In this document: positions 24,264 through 35,611 of the stretch, one piece after another
Numbering within the stretch: the stretch's first letter is position 1
How the letters are laid out: every line of letters begins with the position of its first letter
NCBI GenBank assembly: GCA_010015675.1
Contig: ML976986.1
Span: forward strand, 829,981-893,980
Reading direction: 5' to 3'
DNA from: Byssothecium circinans
Lineage: Eukaryota > Ascomycota > Dothideomycetes > Pleosporales > Massarinaceae
DNA: 64,000 nucleotides
The notes under the pieces: model-generated
The model's input: only the letters and a program-made list of their open reading frames with translations
Told to the model about the DNA's origin: nothing
The model's database searches: none
Translations under genes and position numbers: made by a program

Positions 24264-24861
24264 GCATAGCATAGCATGGTATGGCGCGGTGTGGGCGGTG
24301 TTCTGGCATGTCTTGCTCTCGGTGTTGTTTTGGATGTGGATGTAATATTACGGTTGACGGGGAGAGGGTTCTACTAGATTTGCACGCATTTACGATGGTC
24401 TGTCTCTTCATGTGCTTCTGCGTCTTGCACGGTGGTTTGCGTCGTTTACATCTTAGCGGGCCATTCATGAATTTGCATTCACTTCGATTGCTACTTTACT
24501 TTTGCATCAAGACCAAGCAGTGTCTATATTTGGAATGGTTTGCAATGTGACGTCGGAACGCTTTCGCAGTAACAATCACTAGTGTGGACTGTGAATGGCT
24601 AGTTTGAAAGCACGTCTCGTGACTTCGTGTCATCCTTGACTCGAATATGACTCCTCAGACGCGTCGCCCACCGTCATCCATCCCCTCTCAAACCCCCTCT
24701 GAGTAAAATCTCTGTCCCCTTTCCCTCATTAATATCTATAAAAAAGAAAACCACCAGCCGTCGCTTGATCACATCTTCCTCAACCTGCAAGATCGACACC
24801 GATATCTACATCCACACCACCAAACAACCGCTCACCATACACAATCCCAACGCTACCAAAG
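24264..24861. other. Intergenic with TATA box of the alkyltransferase gene
   Basis: No coding support. TATAAAAAA at 24737-24745 lies about 120 nt upstream of the ATG at 24862. Confidence 0.45.
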
Positions 24862-25343
24862 ATGCAGTCAAAGACACTCCCCGCAGGAAAAGTCACAGAC
24901 TTCCAAGCCAAAGTGTACGGCCTGCTACTGCAGATCCCCTCAGGCAAAGTGTCGACCTACGCAGCCATGGCGAAAGCGCTAGGGAGTAGTCCACGCGCGG
25001 TCGGGGGCGCGTTGAGGAATAATCCCTTTGCGCCTGAGGTGCCGTGTCACAGGGTGCTCGCTAGTACCGGTGTAAGTTTATCCTCCTTTCATCCTACTCA
25101 TTCAAAGGTGTTCCGGCACCGCGTTTTGTTTCATGAGGTTCTCGTCCCATGGATACGAAAGCTAATGATGGAAACGTGTAGTTTATTGGCGGGTTTAAGG
25201 GTGATTGGGAGAAAGTGCCTAGTGGAGTCAATCAGGAGGAGAAGAAGAGGTTGCTGGGGGAGGAGGGGGTGGAGTTCGACGGGAATGGGTTTTTGCTGGA
25301 TAAGGGGTGTTGGTGGGATGGGTTTGATGTTGCGAAGGTGTGA
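24862..25343 (+). CDS. Minimal O6-alkylguanine-DNA alkyltransferase (MGMT DNA-binding domain only)
   Basis: Exons 24862-25071 and 25182-25343 (123 aa), phase-0 intron of 110 nt with a GTAAGT donor. MGMT proteins move an alkyl group from O6-guanine onto their own cysteine in a single suicide reaction. Seen: QIPSGKVSTYAAMAKALG, the arginine-finger motif SPRAVGGALRNNP (R45) and the active-site PCHRV with C62. The N-terminal domain of full MGMT/Ogt is missing, as in alkyltransferase-like (ATL) proteins, but ATLs carry Trp where this protein keeps Cys. So either a small active transferase or an ATL-like sensor that kept the cysteine. After the junction FIGGFKGDWEKVP and a WW-containing C-terminus complete it. 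Confidence 0.88.
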
Positions 25344-25975
25344 AGTGTTGAGATAATTGCGACAGCCTTGGGACCTTGGGAAGAGATTGAAAGCCAAGAA
25401 AAGAGGAAAGCATGCTATGATTTCACGAAATGGAAGAGGAAAACAGCAGAATGTATACCGTACGTTATGCCATTTCAAGATACTGAGGCAAGTGTAGCGA
25501 GACGGAGCGTGGCGGTTTTCTCTGTGACGGGTGCTTGATCGTTTCTGCAAAAGCAAAATTCGCCCCATGTTAAGGCGTCCATGATTGCGGCGACTCGGGC
25601 TTGGTACACCCCATCGTGCAACATCATCACCACCTGTTTGCTGCAGTGTCCAGGAGGCGATGTTCTCTCCAACCAATGGCGATGGTGCGGCTGCCGCTGC
25701 ATGCTCGAAAGCGTAGTACAGCGTGCAGACGATTAATATCGCGACATCAAGAGAGGAGAGGAGTCGGAGCACCGCTTGTTTGACATGAAACACATTTCCT
25801 TGCGAGCTTCTTGCCTAATTTTTTTTTGTACGATGGGTCGCATAACTATGTATAGAAGGTAGTATTTTAACGATCGGAGCTCCACTTCTTTTTCTCGAGT
25901 GGCCTTTCTCTTTTCAACTCGACCCTACGTCAAGGTACAACATTTTATCTCTTCAGCGCGGAATAGTTACGGAAT
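25344..25975. other. Intergenic
   Basis: No gene supported on either strand; a 220-codon minus-strand open frame (25131-25793) is mainly the shadow of the alkyltransferase second exon. Confidence 0.5.
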
Positions 25976-27028
25976 ATGAACGTCGGTGCTTTGACCACGA
26001 CCTTCACGCCAGCCGCGGGCTGCAATAGCACAATATATGGCTCCATTCTCACTCGCGGGAGCACAACACACAAATACCACAGTCTGGGGCATACAAAAAC
26101 ACAGTGGTGCTACCCTCCGCTCTACAACGAAGGTGTGGATGCGTACTACTCGCCGGGCATATGTCCTCAGCAGTGGACGACGGCGTTCCAGGACTTTGAA
26201 ACAAAAACGTCAGGGATAGAAACGCGCGTGAATTGTTGTCCCATGTAAGTGTCTGCCTTTTCCGTTACCACTTTTTCGACAATTTCGCTGCAATCTTGGA
26301 AAAGAAAAAGGACATGGAGCCTAACAGAACTTAATAATAGCGGGTATACTGGTATACGCAACCAAACAGATTACTTCCTTCCCTGCTCTCGTTACCTCTC
26401 CGGCTCGCAAGCGCTGATGGTCCCACAGTCGGCAAGTACAGGGACGTACTATATGGAGACGACGCTAGTGGGTATAGACGTCTACGCACAGGGTATCAGT
26501 ATACGGTATCGAAAGGAAGATTTTAAGGCCACGCCCACACCTATGGAGACGCGGGAGATACTCTATGAAACGCCTTCGCCCTCCGAGCCGGAGATTTCAG
26601 GGAAGAGTCCGACGGGAACGGCATTGAATGGTCAGTCGAGCGGAGGGTTGCCGACCGCGGCGTACGCAGGCATAGGCGTCGGGGTTGCGGTCGCGCTTGT
26701 AGGCGTCCTTGTCGCCTTCATGTTGTGGCTACGGGGGCGAAAAGCAAGTAAAGCGCAGGACAACGCTCTTCCAAATCAAGCAGAAAATACTACCAATGCC
26801 AACCACGGGACACCCGGCAGCACTAGGGTAGAAGCAGATACCGGGACAGAGGTGCGAGAGATGATGGGAATATCAATTAACCCCCCAGTGTGGGAGTTGG
26901 GAGGTGAGCAGAGGAACGTGTGGGAATTAGATAACGCGGAACAACAACGACCTTTGTATGAGATGGAAGGTGACGGAGATAAACTTGTGCCGAGGGAGGT
27001 GGATGCGGGGATTTATCGACCGTCTTGA
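25976..27028 (+). CDS. Single-pass membrane protein with cysteine-rich extracellular domain
   Basis: Exons 25976-26244 and 26341-27028 (318 aa), intron with GTAAGT donor and AATAG acceptor. The N-terminus has the LTTTFTP...C, YYSPGICP and CCP-GYTG pattern common to a large group of fungal surface proteins of unknown role. The CCP motif is completed exactly across the exon junction, supporting the splice. A Ser/Gly linker, one membrane helix (AYAGIGVGVAVALVGVLVAF plus MLWL) and a basic stop-transfer (RGRKASK) follow, then a ~100-residue cytoplasmic tail. No obvious cleavable signal peptide at the chosen start, so an upstream exon could be missing. Layout resembles fungal wall-stress sensors only in outline. 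Confidence 0.75.
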
Positions 27029-27270
27029 TGGATGTGATGATTGGTTGTTTTCTTCTTGGATGGGGTGAGACGGTGCTTGTGAGGTTCTGGCGGAAGGAGC
27101 GAGTCGGAAAATCTTTGCGCAGTCATGTGGAAAAATGCTTTTCACAGTTTAAGTCTGGCAAATAACCGTAACACTTATATGCTGGCGCTGTATCTCGGCC
27201 TCATAGAACGACGCATCATTTTTCCAGGAATACCATGGTAGATCCTTTCGGTTCCTAGCACAATATGATC

Positions 27271-28911
27271 TTAGCTGAGCAAATTCAACACACCTGCCGC
27301 ATCTCCTCGACCCACAATACCCTCCTCCACCATTTGTTCCAACACCCGCTTGACACCCTCCCCTCTTCCCTTCCAAGCCTCTTTCGCTACCACCACACCA
27401 CCTCTAGCAACTGTGACTTCCTTCAGAACCTCAGCAACCAGCGTCTTCGCATCGGCGGTACCCCTCAAATCTAGAACCCCAGCTTTCTCTGCATAAGTCC
27501 TAGCACCCCTATAGTAAACCCCAGCATTTCCCACGAGCACGTTTCTCGCACTCACCCACGCCGGTTTTGCAGTCTCGGAGAACGAGATGTGGAAGCGGAA
27601 GAGCTCGACGTCTCCACGGGCGAGATATGCATCTGCGAGTCGCGATGCTGGTAGAATAGTGTTGTTCGGCGCAGAAGAGAGTTGAGTGAGTAGTTTTTGT
27701 GCGGCGGTGAGTGCTGTCCACTGAATTTCCTGGTCTGTGGCGTGGGATGATGATGAGGATGTGTGTGATGGCGTATCAGAGATGGCAGAAGATAAATCTA
27801 TTAAGGCGTCTGCGCAGGCGCAAACGGCATTCAAGTGGATAGGCTGCTGGTCAGGTGACTGTATAGGCTGGGTGAAAGGAGAGAAGAGAGTCTCAATAGT
27901 AGCAGCGTATTCTGTAGCAGTGATCTGCGAGGCCTTATATTGCAATTCTGCCAGTGCGGCTTGGAAGGTGGCTACTGCAAGTAATGCATCGTCTTTTGTT
28001 GTCGTTTCAAACTTATTGGATGCAGTATCTGAAGCGATTGACAGCGTTGGGCCCGGAGCTTTCTCGGGCTCTTCTTTCTTGAATGGCGAGTCTCCAAGGA
28101 GGGCGATGAGTGTTGGGATCGCAGTATTCGCGGTCGAAAGACCATTGTGTGCCATGGCTTCGATGTTGACAACTTCTGAGGGGTCGTAGAGGCTGAGAAG
28201 AGTTGTCAGTGCCCCAAGTTGTGCGGTACATGTTTCCAGTATGGTCTCTGGCGTAAGAGGCTCTTCGACAGTAGCCCATTCGCCCGGACCTGATGACGTT
28301 GTCGATGAGATGTCATCCTCATCCGCACCCTTGGCGGCCGAGCCTGATGGTTCAAAATCTCCTTGCTGACCCTCTCCTTCCGCCTGCGCCTTCAAACCCT
28401 CGATCTCGAGCCTTACTCTCTCGTACTCTTCTTGCTGAGTCGCAAGACACTTGGTGAACAAGTTCACAGCTTCCTCCAGTAATGTTCTCGCCGGTATCTT
28501 TGCCATCTGCTGACTCTCGGCATCTAGCACAGATTCTGCGAGCGAGGTAAGTACCTGTGCTGTGTTGAAGACTATATCCGTGTTTGAAGCTGGCGCAAGC
28601 GAGAGAGCTGTTTGGTGGGACTTCAACGTTTCTTCGAGAAGTGGTATTTTAGGCCCGAGATGGGGGAGGATACGCATGTCTTGGGTAAGGTTGTACTGGA
28701 GGTTCGCTTTGTTATACGATAAATCAAAGCTATTGGGAAATTTTTTCAAGCCTTCGTTGTACGCATCGATGGCCCGGTTGAAGAATCGCAGACTCTTGGC
28801 GGCGTCTCCTGCACGCCATTTCCCAGCTGCTTGCTCGTGATCGTCTGCAGCCTCTAGAAATTCATTCTCGGTCTGTGGCGCTTTCTTGACTTCTTTCCTT
28901 TTCGGCGGCAT
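27271..28911 (-). CDS. TPR-like helical-repeat protein
   Basis: Single exon, 546 aa. After a basic start (MPPKRKEVKKAPQTENE) comes an Ala/Leu-rich helical protein. The first 130 residues contain TPR-like units (ALRFF-type FNRAIDAYNEGLKKFPNSFD, LSYNKANLQYNLTQD, then LKSHQTALSLAP). A Glu/Ser/Gly-rich acidic insert lies near 190-225 and further helical repeats fill the C-terminal half (VCACADALIDLSSAI; LADAYLARGDVELFRFHISF). TPR proteins usually act as chaperones or scaffolds; the partner cannot be told. It is divergent from the APH-like kinase gene, with 332 bases between the starts. The long antisense open frames here are shadows. Confidence 0.78.
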   Translation of the reverse strand: MPPKRKEVKKAPQTENEFLEAADDHEQAAGKWRAGDAAKSLRFFNRAIDAYNEGLKKFPNSFDLSYNKANLQYNLTQDMRILPHLGPKIPLLEETLKSHQTALSLAPASNTDIVFNTAQVLTSLAESVLDAESQQMAKIPARTLLEEAVNLFTKCLATQQEEYERVRLEIEGLKAQAEGEGQQGDFEPSGSAAKGADEDDISSTTSSGPGEWATVEEPLTPETILETCTAQLGALTTLLSLYDPSEVVNIEAMAHNGLSTANTAIPTLIALLGDSPFKKEEPEKAPGPTLSIASDTASNKFETTTKDDALLAVATFQAALAELQYKASQITATEYAATIETLFSPFTQPIQSPDQQPIHLNAVCACADALIDLSSAISDTPSHTSSSSSHATDQEIQWTALTAAQKLLTQLSSAPNNTILPASRLADAYLARGDVELFRFHISFSETAKPAWVSARNVLVGNAGVYYRGARTYAEKAGVLDLRGTADAKTLVAEVLKEVTVARGGVVVAKEAWKGRGEGVKRVLEQMVEEGIVGRGDAAGVLNLLS

Positions 28912-29243
28912 TGTGGATTGTGCGAAGGGAAAAAAGTTGTGTTGTCAAGTTGTTAACAGCGTCGGCGTTGATTGGGTACAATAGCCCGCCAGTCAGCACT
29001 CTGTTCCAATGACGTCGATAGAATCTGTTTCTCGGCTGCTGACAAAGAAGTAAGCTGAAGCAAAATTGCCAAGACGTTGGCGAGCGAATCGGACGGTAGC
29101 AGAGACTCCTATTTGAACTACTGTCTGGTTAAGCTCCAGGTTTCTTCCTTCTCGCATTACCTCAATCATGTAAAAGTCCTCCAACCTCATATGATGATCG
29201 CTGCTGATTTTTTTCGCTCTTCTAGCTCGAAGTAACGACCGCC
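28912..29243. promoter_or_regulatory. Bidirectional promoter between the TPR gene and the APH-like kinase gene
   Basis: The two ATGs (28911 minus, 29244 plus) are 332 bases apart and point away from each other, so this segment must hold both promoters. No clear TATA box seen. Confidence 0.5.
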
Positions 29244-30883
29244 ATGCCGCCGACATTGGAACCTGTTAGTCGAGATTCTGATACTATCGAGGAGGTCTTC
29301 GAGGAGAAGACAAAGCCGCCGACATTGAAACTTATTGATCGAGAATTTACGATTAAGGAGGCTTTGGAAGAGGAGACAAATGTCATCCATCTGGCCTCGT
29401 ACGTGCCTGCAATCGAAAGGCTCTATCAAGATATTTGGGAACAGAGAGTTTCGGTTGCAGCTCTCGTCAAGCATCACATGCGTCTGGGAGAACAAGATGA
29501 ATGCACTGTGCTTCCGCCAAAGCACTGGATTCGGGGTGGCTTCAATATCTGCGTCATCGTCGAGGTGAATTCCAGTCATCAAAAAGTCGTATTTCGTTGT
29601 CCTATGCCACACAAGCTTGCCGAGGCTAGATACCCAGGCAGCATAGACGAAAAATTAAGCTGCGAGGTAGGAGCGCATGCATGGGTTGAAGAGAAGTGCC
29701 CAGAGATCCGCTCGCCACGCCTGTTTGGCTTTGGATTTATGGACGGCCGCCATGTGAGTCTTCACTTCGTTGTTTGTCTTTGCCCTTCCTAATATTGTAG
29801 TTCACGCATACGAAACACGTGCCATTTTTCACTCGCATTGGTCGACTGTTTTGGCGCTCCATCTACAGGTTTTTCCGACTTCCGTTACTCTCCCACTTCG
29901 TCTGGAATCCGCCGAGGCATCAGGTGCCTTTTGCGTACATGGTTTTGGAGTATCTGGGTCCTGAAACAGGTCAAATGCTTTCAGATACGTTTAATACGTA
30001 TCGAGAAGACGAAGCCCGCAGGCAGAGGCTGTTTAGGGGTATCTCCCGGATATTGCTTTCTCTCGCGCGTATTCCTCAGGTGCAAATTGGATCCTTCCGG
30101 TTCAATAACAACGGCATCGTCACGTTAGCGAATCGACCTCTCTCCTGTTCAATGATGATTTTAGAAAACGAGGGTGCGACCAGGACAATGCAGACGAAAG
30201 ACACATATAGTTGTACTGATGCATTCGTATCAGACACACTCACCTTTCATGATCACCGCTTCCTTAGCGAGCCGAACGCCGTCTACAATGAGGGTGATTG
30301 TCGTGGCCAGATGGCAGTCAAGACACTGCTCCGGGTATTGTCACACGTTTATATCAAACGAGAACTTCGCAACGGCCCATTCATACTTCAGTTTACCGAC
30401 TTTCATGCGAGCAACATTTTGGTCGACAACCAATGGAATGTTACAGGCTTGATAGACCTGGAGTGGATATGCGCCCTTCCCTCAGAGATGTTTGAGGTAC
30501 CGTACTGGTTGACCGGCCATGCCGTCGACCAGCTCAAAGGCGAGAAACTCGACGAGTTTGACCGGGTACGACGAGAGTTCATGCGTTTATTTGAGGAGGA
30601 AGAGCGAGCAACGAAAGCCAAGGCGGGGCATAATATCACCCTCTCAGAAGTCATGCAGGACATGTGGGAGTCAAAAGGAGTGTGGTTTTGGCATTGTGTG
30701 TCGTCTGTGAATGCTATGTACTTCGTTCTCGAGACTCACTTGTATCCGCCGAAATCTCTTTCACTCGAAGCCGAAAGGTTTGTATCAAGATTCTGGTGCA
30801 GAAACTCAGAGGATGTTGTTAGGAAGAAGCTCGCGGACAAGCAAGCATACGACGATGAGCTTCGAAAATTGTTCCGTGAATGA
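29244..30883 (+). CDS. APH-like (aminoglycoside phosphotransferase-fold) kinase
   Basis: Exons 29244-29753 and 29801-30883 (530 aa), 47-nt phase-0 intron (GTGAGT donor, TTGTAG acceptor). The protein-kinase-like APH fold is shown by the catalytic-loop motif FTDFHASNILVD, a fungal version of the usual H-x-D-x(4)-N, followed by the magnesium-binding segment VTGLIDLEWICALP. The N-lobe contains GGFNICVIVEV and VVFRCPMP. Such proteins are expanded in filamentous ascomycetes; substrates are unknown and most have nothing to do with antibiotics. The first 60 residues contain two similar segments (PPTLEPVSRD and PPTLKLIDRE), perhaps a small internal duplication. Confidence 0.85.
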
Positions 30884-31024
30884 ATGGTTATAGGCGCTGT
30901 CGCATAGCCTCCCGAGGTCGGAATTGATAGAGTGAGTGTAGGTGGTTCAAGTGTACCACAAATCGTTATGTTGGGGGGTCTTCAGTTTACTAGCTGTGCC
31001 AGTTGAGATGAGGTTCCTCCGCCG

Positions 31025-31231
31025 TTACTCTTTCTTCTCTGCGCCCCCTTTCTCCTCTTTCTCCTCTTTTTCCTTGTTCTCTCGGTTTTGTCGTCTCTTT
31101 CCTTGGGCGCTCTTGCCCGAAGAAATTACAGCGGCCATGTCTTTCGCCTTTCCGCTCACCGCGACTTGTGCCTCCTCCTCAATACCACTGTATTCTCCAG
31201 AAGAGTGACTGTCGTTTCCTTCCTTGGGCAT
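31025..31231 (-). CDS. Small charged hypothetical protein (68 aa)
   Basis: Complete open frame from ATG (31231) to TAA. First half is mixed (HSSGEYSGIEEEAQVAVSGK), the second is Lys/Glu/Arg-rich and would form one long charged helix. The sequence reads like protein rather than random translation, but there is no recognised domain. A separate untranslated or CT-repeat origin for the KEEK part is possible. Confidence 0.35.
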   Translation of the reverse strand: MPKEGNDSHSSGEYSGIEEEAQVAVSGKAKDMAAVISSGKSAQGKRRQNRENKEKEEKEEKGGAEKKE

Positions 31232-31762
31232 TTTATCCTTCGGTGGATATGGATAGGATAAAAGATCTTGGTCAGACGATGCACCAAGAAACGCACTTAA
31301 AGAAGAAGCTGGATAGTCTGATAGAAGGTAGAGCTTGCAAGACGAAGAACAGAGCTGCCTGGCGGTTGAGACCAGACCTGTGCGAAACTAATAAACTCAA
31401 GCAGGATGTAGGCAACTATGCCGGGAACTCTCGTGTTGGGTTGTCTGCCTAATGGCGTCCCTTCACCATCCTATCACATCGCATTTGATAGAGCGGGGCA
31501 CGACGGGGGATGGGACCTTGTGAATCATACAGTTCTCGGGTGCGTAGCGTGGGTTTGTTGCCCATGGGCTTCAACCAATCGGATTACCGTAAGCCTTCCA
31601 CGGTGGTACAGGGCAAAAGTAGTGTTCGGTCCAAGCGTTGGCGACTTAAGCACCAGCATCCGGCAAAACAGCTAGTACATCCTCTGCCATACAAATTACT
31701 ATAGGAGAAGATAAATCAGGTATCATAGAGCTGTTCGACCTGATACCGTGTGATCCATCCAC
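31232..31762. other. Intergenic
   Basis: No gene supported; small open frames only. Confidence 0.45.
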
Positions 31763-33080
31763 TTAAGTAGTCTTCCACATAACCTTCAAAGCAGAAACAA
31801 CATACGCATCCGCGCCGGTTTTTACACTCCCCACCACCGGCAAGAAACTCGGACTATGATTCCCCGGTATCTCCTTCACTCTACCTTCCCTGACCATCCG
31901 ATCGAAACCTTCACCCTCCAGTCCACCGTATAAGAAAAAGCAGCTCGGTTTTCCAATCGCCGTAGCTAAGGTACCAAAGTCCTCTGAGAACGTCATCCGC
32001 TCAATCCCACTATCGTACTGGTCCGTGAAATGCTCTGCAAACGCGCCCTCCAGCTCTGCCGTCAAAGCATCATCGTTATGCAAAAGTGGGAAGCCGAAAA
32101 GGTGGTTGATCTCGGGCTCAGGAGCAGCAGAGGCAGAAGCTTCAGCGGACACGATGCGGGATATGCTTTCGATGAGCTTGGAGCGTGTTTCCTCGACGCC
32201 GGCGCGTATGTTGAGTTTCAAGTCTGCGGATTGCGGGATGATGTTCGCTGCATCTCCCGCTTTGATACTAGACACAGTAACGACGGCCATGTCGCGTGGA
32301 TCAACTTCCCTACTCACAATCGTCTGCAGACGCATGATGGTCGATGCGGCTTGCACGATCGGGTCGATGGAGACATGTGGGGTGGAAGCATGTGCCTGTC
32401 GCCCTTTAATGTGTAATTTGAACGAATCGGCAGCTGCAGCTACGAGTCCGCGTTTCGTCCCAATTTTGCCCTCGCGCCAGGGCGCTACGTGGCCGCCGAC
32501 GACGACGTCGGGTTCGGGGACTTTGGTGTACAGGCCATCGTCGACCATGGCTTGGGCTCCTGCGCCGCGTTCTTCGGCGGGTTGGAAAATGAGGATCAGA
32601 GTACCGCTCCAGTGTTTCCGCACTGCGTCTTTCGCGAGGGTTTCGGCCGCCATTAGGAGAGCGGTGATGTGGATGTCGTGGCCGCAGGCGTGCATGGTAG
32701 GCTTTTCGACACCGTCGTCGTCTTTCATGCGTTTAGTACTCGCGTAGTCGACGCCGGTGGCTTCTTCGACGGGCAAGGCATCCATATCGGCGCGTAGGAG
32801 GATGGTTCTGCCTGGCCCATTTTTGAGGACTGCGGCGAGGCCGTGCCCGCCTATGTGTGGGTGGAGTTCATATGCATCTAGTTTCTTCAACTCGTCGACT
32901 ATGCGGGCAGCGGTTTGCTCTTCTTGGAAGGAAAGTTCCGGGTGAGTGTGGAAGTGCTTGTCTGGTGACGGTGTTAGGATGGATGATAGGGAAAAGATGT
33001 TGTACCGGGATCATACATAGCTTTTCGTAGGGAGCGAATTCTGGTTGATGAGATGATATGATCGAGCTGATAGAGGGCAT
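31763..33080 (-). CDS. M20 family amidohydrolase (aminoacylase / hippurate hydrolase-like)
   Basis: Exons 33080-33017 and 32961-31763 (420 aa), 55-nt intron with GTATG donor and CACCAG acceptor; joining gives APYEKLYKHFHTHPELSFQE, the classic M20D N-terminus. Metal and catalytic motifs follow: ILLRADMDALPVEE, HACGHDIHITALL, FQPAEERGAGAQAM and, after the dimerisation lid, SEDFG near the C-terminus. These dinuclear-metal enzymes cleave N-acyl amino acids or amide conjugates such as hippurate and IAA-amino acids. The precise substrate is not determined by sequence. No signal peptide, so likely cytosolic. A start further inside (32890) would drop the N-terminal helix and is rejected. Confidence 0.9.
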
Positions 33081-33874
33081 GGTGGACGTTGTGTTCGACA
33101 GCCTCCGACGAGATTAAGTTACGAGTTGAACTGAAATTATATGATCCTCGGAGATGTATCCAGTAATATCCTGGAGCTTCAACCGTGAGCGTGATCTTGT
33201 TCAGAGCTGAGACTAATAGTCAATCCACGGGCTCCAGCTCAAGATATAGAAGTAAAGTAGCGAACGGTGCATACACCGCACAACACTTTCCGACGGTACA
33301 GTTGAGGAGAGCCCAAATACAAGGTCCCTTTTGTCTCCACAAAATTGCAGTAATGCTGTTGCTATGCCGAGGGCGAGAACTGGTTGCTGTAACCAAGGTG
33401 TCGCATGTGGACGAGCTTCTCAGTCGTTACATCATGAGGGGCACAGCTTCACCGTCGGGAAACATCCCTGCCGAAGTGGGGTCCAGGGTAACAACGGTTA
33501 TCAACGAGAAGTCCACGCTTGCTTATAAAGAGCTGTGAGAAATTGGACTGAGAGCTAGGGGCGAATGGGTTATCGAAATGGAAGCTTTGCATTGACTGGG
33601 TAAAAACAAGAAAAGAATCTATCCAAAAATACAACACCAGGGAAAAGAGTAAACGCTGAACCTGTATCCAAGCTGGTGCACTCGTTTCGATCAATACAGT
33701 ATCCTACATGGATGTACAACTGACTTTCCCTCTTCGATGCTGCCAAACTTCATGTTATGACTAGTATGCATGACTCCGGTTGCTGTCCTCTTACGAACCG
33801 GTCCTCAGCTGTCGGTATGAAAGATTGGCGCATAAACCATGAGAAGAGAGGAGAAGTGCTTCTCTATAGCGCAC
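33081..33874. other. Intergenic
   Basis: A 117-codon plus-strand open frame (33185-33538) has no domain or splice support; otherwise nothing seen. Confidence 0.5.
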
Positions 33875-35611
33875 TCAAGATGCCGCCATAGATGCACTAT
33901 CTTTATCCAACTGACTCTCCAAACTCGCTAGTAGATCAGGTTCGCTATCATCAGCAGCCTGAGGATTAGCGGACGGTGCTTCCGGGGATGCTTCTGTTAC
34001 AGGTTGCGGCGCTGGTGCTGGTGCATCAACAACAGGCTCAACAGTCGGAGCAGGAGCATCGACAGAGACAGGCGTTGCAGTGTTGTCGAGGGAAGCAAGG
34101 GTTGGGACCTGGTTGGCAGAATTCTGGCGACTATGTGATATCGCGGATAGGGGCATCTCTGGGGAGCTGGAAGGGTCGCGAGTTGGCTGCGGAGGTTTCG
34201 ATTGCTCAGACTTGGGCGTACTCGGAGTAGAGCTCTTCTTCGGGGCTACGGTGGACGAAGCATCTGCCATGGGAGCGTCTTCAGCGAGAGGCTCTATCGG
34301 CGGCGCGTCAACGGGGGCACTTGTTGGTCCAGCGGAGGGTTTGGGGACCGAGTCTTCTGCAGGTGTTGGAGAATGCGTTCCTTCTTCATGCTCATCATCA
34401 TCTGATCCCTCCTCTCCAGAGCCCTCCTCATCATCACCAGCATCTGGCATCGGTGTATCGCCACCTTCTGAAGGCTCAACAGAGCCCTCTTGGTTTGCGC
34501 CAGGTACAGCCAGAAAATCGCTACCTGTGCCTGATGCGGGTTTCCCCTGTTCAGGTGCTCCCTCGACAAATACGACCTTCTTTTTACCCCTTCCAGGACC
34601 AGACTTCCTCTTCTTCTTTGGTGGAGGAGGTCGCCTCCGAGGTGGCGTTTGCTGCATGATATCGTTGGCGACGACCACTCCTTCGGCATTGACAACGCCC
34701 ACGCCCTCGACGACAGTTCCCGGGACGGCAACCACTGGCGCAGCTTCGACAACGACATCTGCTTCCTGAATTTCGCCCTCCAACGCCTGACCCTCCGGAA
34801 CCAAGGCTTTGTACACAACTACGTTGCCTTCCGCATCCGTTTTCTTGACTTTCGTCTCTCTCATCGCTGGCACGTGCATCGCTACTTCACCGACGGCATA
34901 CTGCGAAGGCAAGCCCTTTCGCCTCTTTGCCAGATACTCCGGCTCGGGCTCTTCAAGATGGCGCGCAACTTTGACCCATTTCTTCACTGCGAATCCCTGG
35001 GGCACCTCCTTGTGCTCATGCTCTTCATCTCCATTCTCGATGTCTTCTTCTGGAGGCGCAGGCGGCTTGTAAATCCTGGCTGCTCGTGCCGCCTTCAAGA
35101 TTTGCTGAGAATGCTCCGGCAAAAGATGCGAATCCCTGGGCATTGGAGGCCCCGGCCAGGCATCTTTGTCGATTTGCCTGTTTTCGGTAGAATTGTTGCC
35201 GATAGTGACTTCGACTTCCCGATACTGATTGATGGGCAGGCCTTCTAGCACATTATGCTCCACCTGCCCACGCCCAGATCTGTTTGATCGGTCTCTGTTG
35301 CGGAACTAGTCACATAATGTTAGCTTGTAATTCATTCACGTCCAAAATTTCAAGTTGAAGACAGTAATTTGTCATGTGCGGTAAGCAGCCAGCACAGAAT
35401 GAAAGCGCTCTCTGTTGGAATGAGTCGAAGGTCGCAGCACTCCTCCAATGAGGATCACCCCTTCTAAGACACCACACGGAAACGCTACGGCAAACGTAAA
35501 TGGCCCATTCCATTCCGCAGCGGTAACGCGACAGAGAGGTAGCGACACGGACAAACGACGACCCCAGGAGGGCAAGAGGAATGTGAAAGAAAGTCGACGT
35601 ACAGGAGCCAT
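33875..35611 (-). CDS. Acidic, proline-rich low-complexity protein of unknown function
   Basis: Proposed exons 35611-35603 (codes only MAP, then a GTACGT donor) and 35305-33875 (479 aa). The second exon reads from FRNRDRSNRSGRGQVEHNVL right after a CTAG acceptor. Residues up to about 130 look structured (VEHNVLEGLPINQYREVEV; AARAARIYKPPAPPEED; FAVKKWVKVARHLEEPEPEY). Then a basic RRRPPPPKKKRKSGPGRGKK segment (nuclear signal or DNA contact) and a long Ser/Pro/Glu tail. Composition suggests a nuclear chromatin or transcription accessory protein, but I do not recognise it. The 297-nt intron is long for this window, so the first exon is the weak part. Confidence 0.6.

Noticed and set aside
25131..25793. 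220-codon minus-strand open frame
   Set aside because: Overlaps the alkyltransferase second exon antisense and has no domain; its composition is that of random translation.
32025..32747. 240-codon plus-strand open frame
   Set aside because: Antisense to the M20 amidohydrolase with its clear metal-binding motifs.
34080..34769. 229-codon plus-strand Ser/Pro-rich open frame
   Set aside because: Antisense of the acidic low-complexity protein; composition is the mirror of its Glu/Ser/Pro codons.
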